From NCBI GenBank assembly GCA_002345025.1, contig DDUX01000140.1, positions 39,739 through 103,738 of the forward strand: a DNA stretch of 64,000 nucleotides, read 5' to 3'. This DNA comes from Candidatus Accumulibacter iunctus (GTDB lineage: Bacteria; Pseudomonadota; Gammaproteobacteria; Burkholderiales; Rhodocyclaceae). Shown piece after piece: positions 18,651 to 27,427 of the stretch; position 1 is the stretch's first letter, and the number at the start of each line of letters is the position of its first letter. Both the position numbers and the translations under genes were made by a program. Below the pieces are notes generated by a model. It was not told where the DNA came from, did no database searches, and saw only the letters and a program-made list of their open reading frames with translations.

Positions 18651-19397
18651 ATGACTATTTCTCCCGCCCCGTCCGTCGCCGCACTGCCGGGCATCGACTG
18701 GGTCGAAATACCCGGTGGCGACTACATCTACCAGGACGGAAAGAGTTGCACGCTGCCGACCTTCTATATGGCACGCCACACGATCACCAATGTGCGCTAC
18801 CAAGCCTTCATCGACGCCGGCGGCTATGACGACGAGCGCTGGTGGCACCGCATCAAGCGCACGAAGCCGCAAGAGTCGCGCTGGCCGCAAGCGACACGGC
18901 CCTGCACCAGCGTCAACTGGAACGAGGCAGTGGCTTTCAGTCGGTGGCTCAGCGAGCAACTCGGCTACACCGTTCGGCTGCCGACCGAAGAGGAATGGGA
19001 ACGCGCGGCCCGCGGCCGCGATGGCCGAGCCTTTCCCTGGGGCGACGATTACAGCACGGGCTACGCCAACATCAATGAAACTTGGGACAACGCCGGCGAG
19101 TGCAAGCTCGAACAGACCACAGTCGTCGGCGCGTATCCGCAGGGCGCATCGAGCGAAGGCGTGCTGGACCTGGCCGGCAACGTCTGGGAATGGTGTCTGA
19201 AGAAACATGAACATCCCGAGGAAATCGAGCCCGATACCAGTGGCGATGCGCGCGTACTGCGCGGGGGCTCCTGGTATGGCAATCCGGACGCCGTGCGCAG
19301 CGCCGAGCGCAACTGGAATGACCCCGGCGAGCAGGTCGACAACGTCGGCTTTCGTCTGGTGTCGTCTGGCCCAATGGACGACGCCTTTCGCGGGTAG
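18651..19397 (+). CDS. Formylglycine-generating-enzyme-fold (SUMF1) protein, non-catalytic
   Basis: A 248-residue protein (a GTG at 18639 is also possible) spanning the whole FGE/SUMF1 C-type-lectin-like fold: WVEIPGGDYIY at the start, NWNEAVAFSRWLSEQLG, RLPTEEEWERAARG, and a C-terminal core RGGSWYGNPDAVRSAERNW followed by VGFRLVSS. The paired cysteines that true FGE uses near this point are absent, so sulfatase activation is unlikely. The Asn/Asp-rich C-terminal segment is like the variable region of diversity-generating retroelement targets. No signal peptide is seen. It stands alone between mobile-DNA remnants. Confidence 0.88.
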   Translation: MTISPAPSVAALPGIDWVEIPGGDYIYQDGKSCTLPTFYMARHTITNVRYQAFIDAGGYDDERWWHRIKRTKPQESRWPQATRPCTSVNWNEAVAFSRWLSEQLGYTVRLPTEEEWERAARGRDGRAFPWGDDYSTGYANINETWDNAGECKLEQTTVVGAYPQGASSEGVLDLAGNVWEWCLKKHEHPEEIEPDTSGDARVLRGGSWYGNPDAVRSAERNWNDPGEQVDNVGFRLVSSGPMDDAFRG

Positions 19398-19663
19398 CAT
19401 CGAAGCGATTTGGCCAACCATTCGACCGTCCAATGCTGGGGTCAGCAGAAGGATATGATTCCCTGGCGACCAGATTGTACAGCGGCAGCGTGAATGAGGC
19501 CGATTGCCGCAGAATCTTCTCTTGGGTGCGTGTCGAGCCGGTATCGACGGCCAAGCCTGAGGCGACGCAGCAAGCGCCCTCAAATTGGGCGAGTCCACGT
19601 GGCCACCCTTGGTGACCAGCGGTCGGGCATGCCTCGGCGTCACGATGGCGAAAGGAAACGGCG

Positions 19664-20965
19664 ATGAATACCATGAGCAGCGCTCAGTGGTTCCTGCTCG
19701 TCGGCGGCCTGTTGCTCAGCATGGGGCTGAGCCGGCCCACGCTCGGTCGACTTCCGGTGACCTCGGCGATCATCTACCTGCTCGTCGGCCTGGTCGTCGG
19801 ACCGACGGTGTTGAATGTCTTTCATTTCAATCCGCTCAAGCAGTCGGCGCTGCTCGAGGTTCTGACCGAGGCAGTGGTGCTGATCTCGCTCTACGCTGCC
19901 GGCGTCAAGATGCCGGTGCCGGTGAGACGGCAGCGCTGGCTGACACCGATCCTGCTCGCCGTCCTGTCGATGGCGTTGACGGTCGGCTTGGTTGCGGCGT
20001 TTGCCCACTATCTGCTCGGCTTGCCGCTGGGTGCCGCCGTGCTGCTCGGGGCGATCGTCGCGCCCACCGACCCGGTGCTCGCCACCGACGTGCAGATCCG
20101 CCATCCCGGCGACCGCGACCAACTCCGCTTCACGCTCACCTGCGAGGCCGGCATGAACGACGGTACGGCCTTCCCACTGGTGATGCTCGGCCTCGGCCTG
20201 CTCGGCCTGCATCAGTTGGGAGACCTCGGGCTGCGCTGGCTCCTGGTTGATGTCCTGTGGGCCACGGCCGCGGGCATCCTTGTCGGCGTGCTGTGCGGCG
20301 TGACGCTGGCTCATCTGGGAAAACGACTGCGCGGCGAGGGAAACGAGCATCAGCTGATGGACGATTTCCTCGGGCTTGGCCTGATCGGGTTAGTTTACGG
20401 CCTGTGCCTTTTGCTGAGCGCCTGGGGTTTCCTGGCCGTGTTCTTCGCCGCGGTCGCCTTGCGCCAGACCGAGCAGAGGCTTGCCGAAGTTGCCGCGCCG
20501 GCTGCGGGAGTCGCCGAGCGAATTGAGGGCGCCGACGCCATACGCGGAGCACCGCCTTCGGTGAGCGGCGGCTCGCTGATATTCAAGGAGCACCTCGAAC
20601 GGCTGTCCGAGGTGTTGTTGATCCTGCTCATCGGCGGCTCCCTGTTCCTCGATTCGTGGAGTTGGCGGGCGGTCGCTCTCGCCGCCTTCCTCTTCGTGGT
20701 CGCCCGCCCGCTGAGCGTGCTCGTGGGACTGCTCGGCTCAGGCAACTCATGGCGAATATGCGGCTTGGCGGGCTGGTTCGGGGTCCGCGGTATCGGCTCG
20801 CTCTACTACCTGATGTACGCTATCGAGCACGGGTTGCCGGAGGGGATCGCACTCGAACTCATCCACATGACTCTGATTGTCGTGACGCTGTCAATCCTGG
20901 TTCACGGCATCAGCGTCAAGCCGCTGATGGAACGTTTCTGGAGCCGGCGAGGACGCAGCCACTGA
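19664..20965 (+). CDS. CPA1-family Na+(K+)/H+ antiporter
   Basis: A 433-residue inner-membrane antiporter with about twelve helices. The conserved APTDPVLATDVQ and EAGMNDGTAFP segments supply the ion-binding aspartates typical of the NhaP/CPA1 group. A hydrophilic loop near residues 285-305 interrupts the helices. The ATG at 19664 has an AAAGGAAA ribosome site about 10 bases upstream; an ATG at 19673 is the alternative. It is a single-gene unit. Confidence 0.93.
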   Translation: MNTMSSAQWFLLVGGLLLSMGLSRPTLGRLPVTSAIIYLLVGLVVGPTVLNVFHFNPLKQSALLEVLTEAVVLISLYAAGVKMPVPVRRQRWLTPILLAVLSMALTVGLVAAFAHYLLGLPLGAAVLLGAIVAPTDPVLATDVQIRHPGDRDQLRFTLTCEAGMNDGTAFPLVMLGLGLLGLHQLGDLGLRWLLVDVLWATAAGILVGVLCGVTLAHLGKRLRGEGNEHQLMDDFLGLGLIGLVYGLCLLLSAWGFLAVFFAAVALRQTEQRLAEVAAPAAGVAERIEGADAIRGAPPSVSGGSLIFKEHLERLSEVLLILLIGGSLFLDSWSWRAVALAAFLFVVARPLSVLVGLLGSGNSWRICGLAGWFGVRGIGSLYYLMYAIEHGLPEGIALELIHMTLIVVTLSILVHGISVKPLMERFWSRRGRSH

Positions 20966-21556
20966 GCAGCTTTTCCAGCGTCAGGCGACCATCGGCGATC
21001 TTCGACACGGGGGTTGTAGGCCCAAAGCCCACAAGATTCCGTGAACTCGCACGATGTTCGATCGGGCCAGGCTTGCCTCCTGTTCGAGGTCGACGCCATT
21101 GGCCATCGGCTCTTGGCTCACCGCCTCGGCTGACCACCAGCCCTTTCTACTCGCGCGGTACTCTGGCTGGCTGTGAGGGTGTGCCTAACGGAAGAGATGT
21201 CGAACTCGTCCTGAGCAAACTCGACAACCCCGCAGCACCTCGCAATCGCCGGCACCCGCACCTGACATCCTTCGCTGATCACGGACGAAGAGGCCGAACT
21301 CATCATGGCAGGCATCGCAACCCGCAAGAGCTGGTATCGATGGAATCGGAAGGGGCGGCGATGACGGTGTGTGCAGTCATCACGCCGGACACGGCGCACA
21401 GGCTGCTCCGAACGATTCTGAATGATCTGAACAACAACCCGGACGGGCTGCGTGACGCGATTCACCGACTGATCGATCGGATCGAATCAACCCCAGAAAC
21501 CTTTGATGCGATGAGGTATTACCGCATCCGCCCGCTCGTCAAAAGCGGGGAACTGG
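20966..21556. other. Gap with possible integrative-element remnants, ending at tRNA-Glu
   Basis: A 591-base stretch without an intact gene. Two short reading pieces on the + strand look protein-like: one ending before 21363 with TDEEAELIMAGIATRKSW, and one from 21361 with LLRTILNDLNNNPDGLRDAI and HRLIDRIESTPETF. The second resembles the C-terminal tail of serine recombinases, and its frame runs into the tRNA-Glu gene, where it stops at 21597. The region directly abuts the 3' end of tRNA-Glu, a common integration site. This is suggestive, not proven. Confidence 0.4.
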
Positions 21557-21632
21557 TGGCGTCCCCACGGGGATTCGAACCCCGGTACCTACCGTGAAAG
21601 GGTAGTGTCCTGGGCCTCTAGACGATGGGGAC
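21557..21632 (-). tRNA. tRNA-Glu(TTC)
   Basis: A 76-nt cloverleaf on the minus strand starting GTCCCCATCGTCTAGAGG. The anticodon loop CTTTCAC gives TTC, the T arm is GGTTCGAATCC, and CCA is encoded (21557-21559). It lies downstream of tRNA-Ala and gltX on the same strand. Confidence 0.96.
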
Positions 21633-21652
21633 CCGGAACTTCTTTCGGCTTG

Positions 21653-21728
<76 letters not shown>

Positions 21729-21846
21729 GCCCGAAAGAAGCGGCGATTATAGGCAGTCAACCTGCCGCTGTAAAGCGCGAATCGCTGCCCTTCCCGCGCC
21801 CGGCGCGAGCAGGTCGTGCCCGGCCGGCGCGGCAAGCCGCGCGGCA

Positions 21847-23265
21847 TCACGCACTGCGCGTAGACGGCAACGCGCCGCGGCCGGCGCGCGCGAGCCGTTC
21901 GAGGGCAGTGGCGCGCGGAAAAAGCGCGACCAGCGCATCGACCGATGGCGTCTGCTCGAGACCGGTCAGGAGGACGCGCACTGGCATCGCCAGCTTCGGC
22001 ATCTTGACGCCGTGCCGGGCGACGCAGTCCTTGATCAGCGCGCCGATCGCCGCCGTCTGCCAGGGAACTTCGGCGAGCGCGGCAGCGAAGTCTTCCACCA
22101 GCGGCAGCGTCTCGGGCGTCAGGTGGCGGGCCAGCAGTCCGCTCGGTGGTTGCAGGTCGATGTAGAACAGCTCGGCGATATCGGCCAGTTCGTTGAGGTT
22201 GCTGACGCGCTCCTTGTGCAGTTCGATGATCGCCGCCAGCGACGGCGTCTCGCTGACGACGACGCCGCGCGCCGCCAGCCGCGGGCGGACCAGGGCAGCC
22301 AGGCGACCGGCGTCGCTCCGCCGCAGGTAATGCGCGTTCAGCCAGTTGAGCTTCTCGCTGTTGAACTGGGCCGCCGACGGCGTGATGTGGTCGAGTTCGA
22401 ACCAGTCGCAGAACTGCTGCATCGAGAAAATCTCGTCGTCGTCGTGCGACCAGCCGAGACGGGCGAGGTAGTTGAGCACCGCCTCCGGCAGGTAGCCCGC
22501 ATCGTCGTACTGCATGACGCTTACCGCGCCATGGCGTTTCGACAGCTTCTGGCCATCGTCGCCAAGGATCATGGACAGGTGCGCGTAGAGCGGCACCTGT
22601 GCACCGAGCGCCTGCAGGATGTTGATCTGTCGTGGCGTGTTGTTGACGTGGTCATCACCGCGGATGACGTGCGTGATGCCCATATCCCGGTCATCGACGA
22701 CGACACAGAAGTTGTAGGTCGGCGAACCATCGGCGCGGGCGATCACCAGGTCGTCGAGTTCGCCGTTGGCGACTTCGATGCGTCCCTTGACCAGATCGTC
22801 CCAGGCGACCACGCCATCCACGGGATTGCGGAAACGGACCACCGGCTGCACGCCCGCCGGTGGCATCGGCAGCACCTTGCCGGGCTCCGGGCGCCAGCGG
22901 CCGTCGTAACGCGGCTTGCGACCCTGCTCGCGCTGCTCCGCGCGCAGGCGGTCGAGTTCGTCGGACTGCATGTAGCAATGATAGGCGGTGCCGGCGGCGA
23001 GCATTTCGGCAATCACCTCACGATAACGCACCATGCGCTGCGTCTGGTAGAAGGGGCCCTCGTCGTGCGCGAGCCCGAGCCATTGCATGCCGTCGAGGAT
23101 CGCCTGCACGGCCTCGGGAGTCGATCGGACGAGATCGGTGTCCTCGATGCGCAGAATGAAGCTGCCGCCGTGGCGACGGGCGTAGGCCCACGAGAAAAGT
23201 GCGGTACGTGCGCCACCGACATGCAGAAAGCCGGTTGGCGAGGGAGCAAAGCGGGTGCGGATCAT
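21847..23265 (-). CDS. gltX: Glutamyl-tRNA synthetase
   Basis: Class I synthetase charging tRNA-Glu, 472 residues. The N-terminus RTRFAPSPTGFLHVGGARTA carries the HIGH-equivalent motif and GQKLSKRHGAV is the KMSKS-equivalent motif. The start at 23265 (MIRTRF) is the family's usual one; upstream frame is not coding. tRNA-Ala and tRNA-Glu follow it on the same strand, so the enzyme and its substrate tRNA may share a transcript. Confidence 0.96.
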   Translation of the reverse strand: MIRTRFAPSPTGFLHVGGARTALFSWAYARRHGGSFILRIEDTDLVRSTPEAVQAILDGMQWLGLAHDEGPFYQTQRMVRYREVIAEMLAAGTAYHCYMQSDELDRLRAEQREQGRKPRYDGRWRPEPGKVLPMPPAGVQPVVRFRNPVDGVVAWDDLVKGRIEVANGELDDLVIARADGSPTYNFCVVVDDRDMGITHVIRGDDHVNNTPRQINILQALGAQVPLYAHLSMILGDDGQKLSKRHGAVSVMQYDDAGYLPEAVLNYLARLGWSHDDDEIFSMQQFCDWFELDHITPSAAQFNSEKLNWLNAHYLRRSDAGRLAALVRPRLAARGVVVSETPSLAAIIELHKERVSNLNELADIAELFYIDLQPPSGLLARHLTPETLPLVEDFAAALAEVPWQTAAIGALIKDCVARHGVKMPKLAMPVRVLLTGLEQTPSVDALVALFPRATALERLARAGRGALPSTRSA

Positions 23266-23446
23266 GGTCGCTGGTCGCAATCGGAAAAGCCACCATTCTA
23301 GTGGAAGCGCCGACCCCGGCGGCCACAGCCGTGGCATCGGTGGCGTGCAGCACGCCGCCTGAGCCCGCCGCGAGCCACGACCAGGGGCCGCTGCGGTGGC
23401 CAGCGACCGGCTTCCCGCTCGTCGCCGCATCGCGTATCCTTGGCCA

Positions 23447-25012
23447 ATGGGCATTCGTGGAGTGATCGCGGCGTCGGAGCCGCACACGGCGGCAGCCGGA
23501 GCGCGCCTGCTGCGACGCGGCGGCAACGCGGTCGACGCGATCGTCGCCGCCAAGCTGACGGCGACCGTCACCGAACTGCCGCTGACCTCGCTTGGCGGCG
23601 GTGGCGCCTGCATCTGGGGTGACGCGCGCGATGGCTATGAAGTGCTCGACTTCTTCGCCGCGGCACCGGGAATCGGGCTCACACCCTGGCCGGTCCTGGA
23701 CTTCGCACCGATCACTGTCGACTTCGGCGAGACCAGCCAGGTCTTCCATATCGGCAAGGGAGCGGCTGCGGTGCCGGGTGAACTCGTCGGTCTGCTCGCC
23801 TTGCACCGACGCGCCGGCCGCCTGCCCCTGCACGAGGTCGTCGCACCGGCGGTGGCATGGGCGCGGGACGGTTTTCCGGTCAGCCCGCAGATCGCGATGA
23901 TTGCCGCCCTGATCGCGCCGATCGCCAGCCACTCACGCACGGTGCAGCGCCTGTTCCTGCCCGCAGGGCGGCTACCACATGCGGGCGACCGCCTGTCCAA
24001 CCCGGAACTCGGAGACTTCCTGCAGGCACTGGGAGACGGCAGTCCAAGTGCCCAGGTGGCGATGTACGGGGCCGCGCTGGTCGAGCACTTCGGGCCGGCG
24101 CACGGGGGGCTGCTCACGGACCAGGATGTCGCGGCCTACGCGCCGGTGACGCGCGCGCCGCTGCGCATTCCCTTCGGGCCCCATACGGTGCTGACGAACC
24201 CGCCACCGTCGGCCGGTGGTGGCTTGATCGGCGCCGGACTGCGCATCGCCGAGGAACTCGGTGTCGGTCGCGAGGAGTTCCTTTCGCGGGCGCATCAACT
24301 GGTCATCGCAGCCGTCCTGGCGACGGTTTCCGAAGTGCGTCGTACGGGCTACGACGACCGCCTGCACGCCGACCCGGAAGCAATCCGGCGACTGGTCGCC
24401 GGCGGCGGGCTGCCGCAATGGACCCGCCATGCCCGCGCGCTCTGCGTCGAGAACCGCCTCGGGGCGACCACCCACATCTCGACAATTGATGCCGAGGGCA
24501 TGGCAGCGGCGATGACCACAAGCAACGGCGAGGGCTGCGGGCACGCGCTGCCGGGGCTCGGGATTCACGTCAATAACTTCCTCGGCGAGGACGACATCAA
24601 TCCCCTCGGCTTCCACCGGCTGGCAGCGGGCAGCCGCATGAGCACCATGATGTCGCCAACCATCGTCCTCGCCGGTGACCGACCCTGCCTGGCACTTGGC
24701 AGCGGCGGTTCGAACCGGATTCGCAGCGCCATCCTGCAGGCGCTGCTGAATGTGCTGGCCTATCGACGTCCACTGGACGAAGCGGTGAACGCCTCCCGCC
24801 AGCACGTCGAAGGCAGACAGCTGTGGTTCGAAAGCGGCGGCCTCGATACCGAAGCCGCCACGGCGCTGCAAGCGGTCTGGCCTGGCGCCACCCGATTCGA
24901 CTCGGCAAGCATGTTCTTTGGCGGCGTGAACTGTGTCGCCAGCAGCGACGGACAGCTGAGCGGTGCTGGCGACCGCCGGCGCGGCGGCGTGGTCATGGTT
25001 GCCGAGAGCTAG
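23447..25012 (+). CDS. Gamma-glutamyltransferase family protein
   Basis: Ntn-hydrolase related to gamma-glutamyltranspeptidase, 521 residues, self-cleaving in the family. The expected nucleophile is T341 in TTHIS; GSGGSNRIRSAILQAL near the C-terminus corresponds to the GSxGG loop. The N-terminus has the usual ASEPHTAAAGARLLRRGGNA. There is no signal peptide from the start at 23447, so unlike E. coli Ggt it may be cytoplasmic. The initiation region overlaps the divergent gltX promoter zone (181 bases between starts). Confidence 0.9.
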   Translation: MGIRGVIAASEPHTAAAGARLLRRGGNAVDAIVAAKLTATVTELPLTSLGGGGACIWGDARDGYEVLDFFAAAPGIGLTPWPVLDFAPITVDFGETSQVFHIGKGAAAVPGELVGLLALHRRAGRLPLHEVVAPAVAWARDGFPVSPQIAMIAALIAPIASHSRTVQRLFLPAGRLPHAGDRLSNPELGDFLQALGDGSPSAQVAMYGAALVEHFGPAHGGLLTDQDVAAYAPVTRAPLRIPFGPHTVLTNPPPSAGGGLIGAGLRIAEELGVGREEFLSRAHQLVIAAVLATVSEVRRTGYDDRLHADPEAIRRLVAGGGLPQWTRHARALCVENRLGATTHISTIDAEGMAAAMTTSNGEGCGHALPGLGIHVNNFLGEDDINPLGFHRLAAGSRMSTMMSPTIVLAGDRPCLALGSGGSNRIRSAILQALLNVLAYRRPLDEAVNASRQHVEGRQLWFESGGLDTEAATALQAVWPGATRFDSASMFFGGVNCVASSDGQLSGAGDRRRGGVVMVAES

Positions 25013-25158
25013 CGACGACTGCCGCGCGCCACGGCAGGCCGAAACCGGCCAGACCGCGCAGCACCGCCGGCTGCGACCTGGCCCCACCCGACGGACGCCC
25101 TCCTGGCTCCGGCAAGCAGCAACGGCGATCCGTCGCCAGCGAAGCCGCGTCCGCCAAC

Positions 25159-25641
25159 TCAGGCGCGCGGGGGCGGCGGGAGCTTCAGCACGTCACGGAT
25201 CTCGTCGAGGCTGGCGGGAACCCGTTTGACAATGGCGTCGGCAGCCTGCTGATTCGCCTTGGCAACGATCTCGGCAAGCTCGCGCATCCTGCTGACGGCG
25301 GTCTCGAAAGCCTTCTTCGCCAACTCGGTTTCGGCCGCCACCAGTTGCTGCGGCGAACCGACCCCGCTCAGGCCACCGATCGCCGACGTCATCTCCTGTA
25401 TGGTCTCCTGCAGGATTTTCAGCTGCCATTCGCCGACCGCCTTGACGCCCTCCATCGCGGCACGGTTGGCGGCGTTGAGCGCCTCCAGGTTGTCACGCTG
25501 GCTGGCCACCAGTGCGTCCATGTTGAGGCCCGGCACCTCGAGCCTGGCGAGTGCGTTCAGCAACTGCTCGCTTCCCTTGCTCATGTCCAGGCTGCTCAAC
25601 GCCCGCAGCCAGTCGGCCATCTGTTTCGACATCTCCGTCAT
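25159..25641 (-). CDS. Phasin family protein
   Basis: A 160-residue, helix-rich, Ala/Glu-rich protein without membrane segments. It matches the phasin family that coats polyhydroxyalkanoate granules, with QRDNLEALNAANRAAMEGVK and a Pro-rich end (KLPPPPRA). Phasins control granule number and size. It lies 79 bases downstream of the PHB depolymerase gene on the same strand, which supports a shared role in PHA turnover. Confidence 0.9.
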   Translation of the reverse strand: MTEMSKQMADWLRALSSLDMSKGSEQLLNALARLEVPGLNMDALVASQRDNLEALNAANRAAMEGVKAVGEWQLKILQETIQEMTSAIGGLSGVGSPQQLVAAETELAKKAFETAVSRMRELAEIVAKANQQAADAIVKRVPASLDEIRDVLKLPPPPRA

Positions 25642-25720
25642 TTCCGTTCTCCCAATAAAATCGACGCCTTGTGGGCTGCCGGCAGCCTGCCCGCGCTTCA
25701 GGACTGCTGGCGCGCAAGCC

Positions 25721-27115
25721 TCATCTTGTCGGCACCGGCAGCAGCTTCTGCCCGCCCGCCAGCGTGTTGATCATCTGGGCCACAGCTCTGATCTGCTGGC
25801 CGCCCTGCGTATGGTAGCCCGCGTGCGTGTAATACTGTCCCCACCAGTCCCAGCATCCCCGCGGGTTGACCGGAGGGCTCTGCAGGGTGCCGTTGCGAAC
25901 CTGCACCTGCGGATAGACAACAACGATGTCGTTGGCTTGCGCCCACTCATTGTAGCCCGCGAACTTGGCGAAGAGATTGCCCGACTGACCGCTCCTGTGG
26001 TCGGTCGAGCCGCCTTGCAGACAACCGTGGAAGGCGACGTGCAGCCTGCATTTGCGGCCATCCTGACACGACTTGGGAATGAACACGTAGCCTTCTCGGG
26101 CCATCGACGCGTTCTGCAACTCGTTGTAGGGGATGTCGGAAAACCTGCTGAAGACCGACCGCTGGTCGAAAGCCTTCACTTCGCCTTCCGCCACCGCCAC
26201 CCGTCCGCCCTTGAGCGCCTGCTCGCCGTAGATGCGCTTGAGGATGGCACCCGCCAGATCGACATCCTGCAGGTCCTTGCAGGCCGCCTGCTTGCCCGCC
26301 GGGGGGCATCCTGCCGCAGCGCCTGACGCCCCAGACGGCGGCGGACAGACACATTGGTCCCGCGCCTGGCGCTGCCTCGCCACTGCCTCGCAATCATCGA
26401 TGAAGGCGTTCCTGTCGGTTGGCGGCGCCACCGCCGGTGGCAGCGCACAGTTGCCGACGACATCACCGGCAGGCTTGTTGAAGGCATCGCGGACCATCGT
26501 GTGACGGGCAGGGAAGGTCCGATTGTAATCAATGTTGCCCGCTTCGATGCCAGCCTTGTCAGCGTCGGCATAGAAGTGGAACACCGCGTCCATCACGCCG
26601 TGTGGAACGATCGCATCGTACTCGGCGCTGATCAGGTACACCTTGTCGCCCTTGAGGCCGGCAAGCTTGCTGATGCTGCCCGCCGCTTCCTGCTTCTTCG
26701 CCTCGGTGAACGAAGCCTGCGCCACATGCCTGGCCTCCCGGGTGTTCTTCGGCGCCAGATCGGTCTTGCCACACCACTTCGCGTCCAGTCCGAGTTGCCT
26801 GCATTCGAGCATGACGAACTGGCTGCACTTCGTCACCGCGTCGAGAATGCTCCCCGCCGAGCAGTAGTATGGGCCGCCGGCGACGATACCGACGCCCATG
26901 ATGCGGTCCGAATGGGCGACATGGAACTGGTGCGCCATGAAGCCACCGGACGAGATGCCGGAAACCGAGATCTGCGCCGGATCGATATTGACGCCGGCCA
27001 CGACTTCTTCCAGTGCCGGCGCCGCTGTCACGCCCTGCGCAATGGCCAGCATGCCTGCCGCAGCAGTCGCCAGACAGCGTGCCCAGCGGTTGTTCATAGG
27101 ATGCCGTGACATCAT
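25721..27115 (-). CDS. PHB depolymerase, extracellular-type catalytic domain
   Basis: Esterase of the short-chain-length PHA depolymerase family, 464 residues. A likely signal peptide covers residues 1-31 (cleavage near VTAAP). The lipase box G53-I-S55-S-G57 supplies the nucleophile; VHFHGC-like HVAFHGCLQGG later in the chain is a conserved oxyanion-hole region. Many cysteines suggest disulfides and export. The double ATG at 27115 has a GGGAGC ribosome site. The ending lacks an obvious substrate-binding domain. With the phasin gene next to it, a PHA role is likely. Confidence 0.87.
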   Translation of the reverse strand: MMSRHPMNNRWARCLATAAAGMLAIAQGVTAAPALEEVVAGVNIDPAQISVSGISSGGFMAHQFHVAHSDRIMGVGIVAGGPYYCSAGSILDAVTKCSQFVMLECRQLGLDAKWCGKTDLAPKNTREARHVAQASFTEAKKQEAAGSISKLAGLKGDKVYLISAEYDAIVPHGVMDAVFHFYADADKAGIEAGNIDYNRTFPARHTMVRDAFNKPAGDVVGNCALPPAVAPPTDRNAFIDDCEAVARQRQARDQCVCPPPSGASGAAAGCPPAGKQAACKDLQDVDLAGAILKRIYGEQALKGGRVAVAEGEVKAFDQRSVFSRFSDIPYNELQNASMAREGYVFIPKSCQDGRKCRLHVAFHGCLQGGSTDHRSGQSGNLFAKFAGYNEWAQANDIVVVYPQVQVRNGTLQSPPVNPRGCWDWWGQYYTHAGYHTQGGQQIRAVAQMINTLAGGQKLLPVPTR

Positions 27116-27427
27116 GTTGCTCCCATTCGCCTTCGTCTCGAGGATGCACCACGTCCGTTCATCCCCACGGTCCGGGCACGATCCGCAAATAGCCGACCGA
27201 CCCGGCGCCAGGACTTCTGTTAAAGCAGGACCATGGTGCAGTGCAATATTCAGGATAGGCGGCGCGTGCTGGAAGTCAAGCCGTGCGTCAGCCGCAACGG
27301 GACGGCAGCGGACGACTGCCGCCAGAGGCCCGCTGCGACTCGCAACGGGTGGCGAGAGCGCAGCGGGCGCGGTACGGGTCCACAACCTCCGGGAGCAGCG
27401 CGTGCAACCGCCGCAGCAACAGCGAGA
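27116..27427. other. Gap between PHB depolymerase and L,D-transpeptidase genes
   Basis: A 312-base region upstream of the depolymerase. It contains the short dyad TGCAGTGCA near 27237-27245, which is of the kind bound by PHA regulators, but this is a weak hint. No gene is recognisable in it. Confidence 0.35.

Noticed and set aside
21361..21597. 78-residue + strand open frame as a gene
   Set aside because: Its last 13 residues (including SPRGFEPRYLP) are encoded by the antisense tRNA-Glu gene, a well-known artefact; treated as a remnant instead.
27237..27245. TGCAGTGCA as a PHA regulator binding site
   Set aside because: A 9-base dyad is too short for confident assignment, and no regulator gene is nearby; noted only as a hint.
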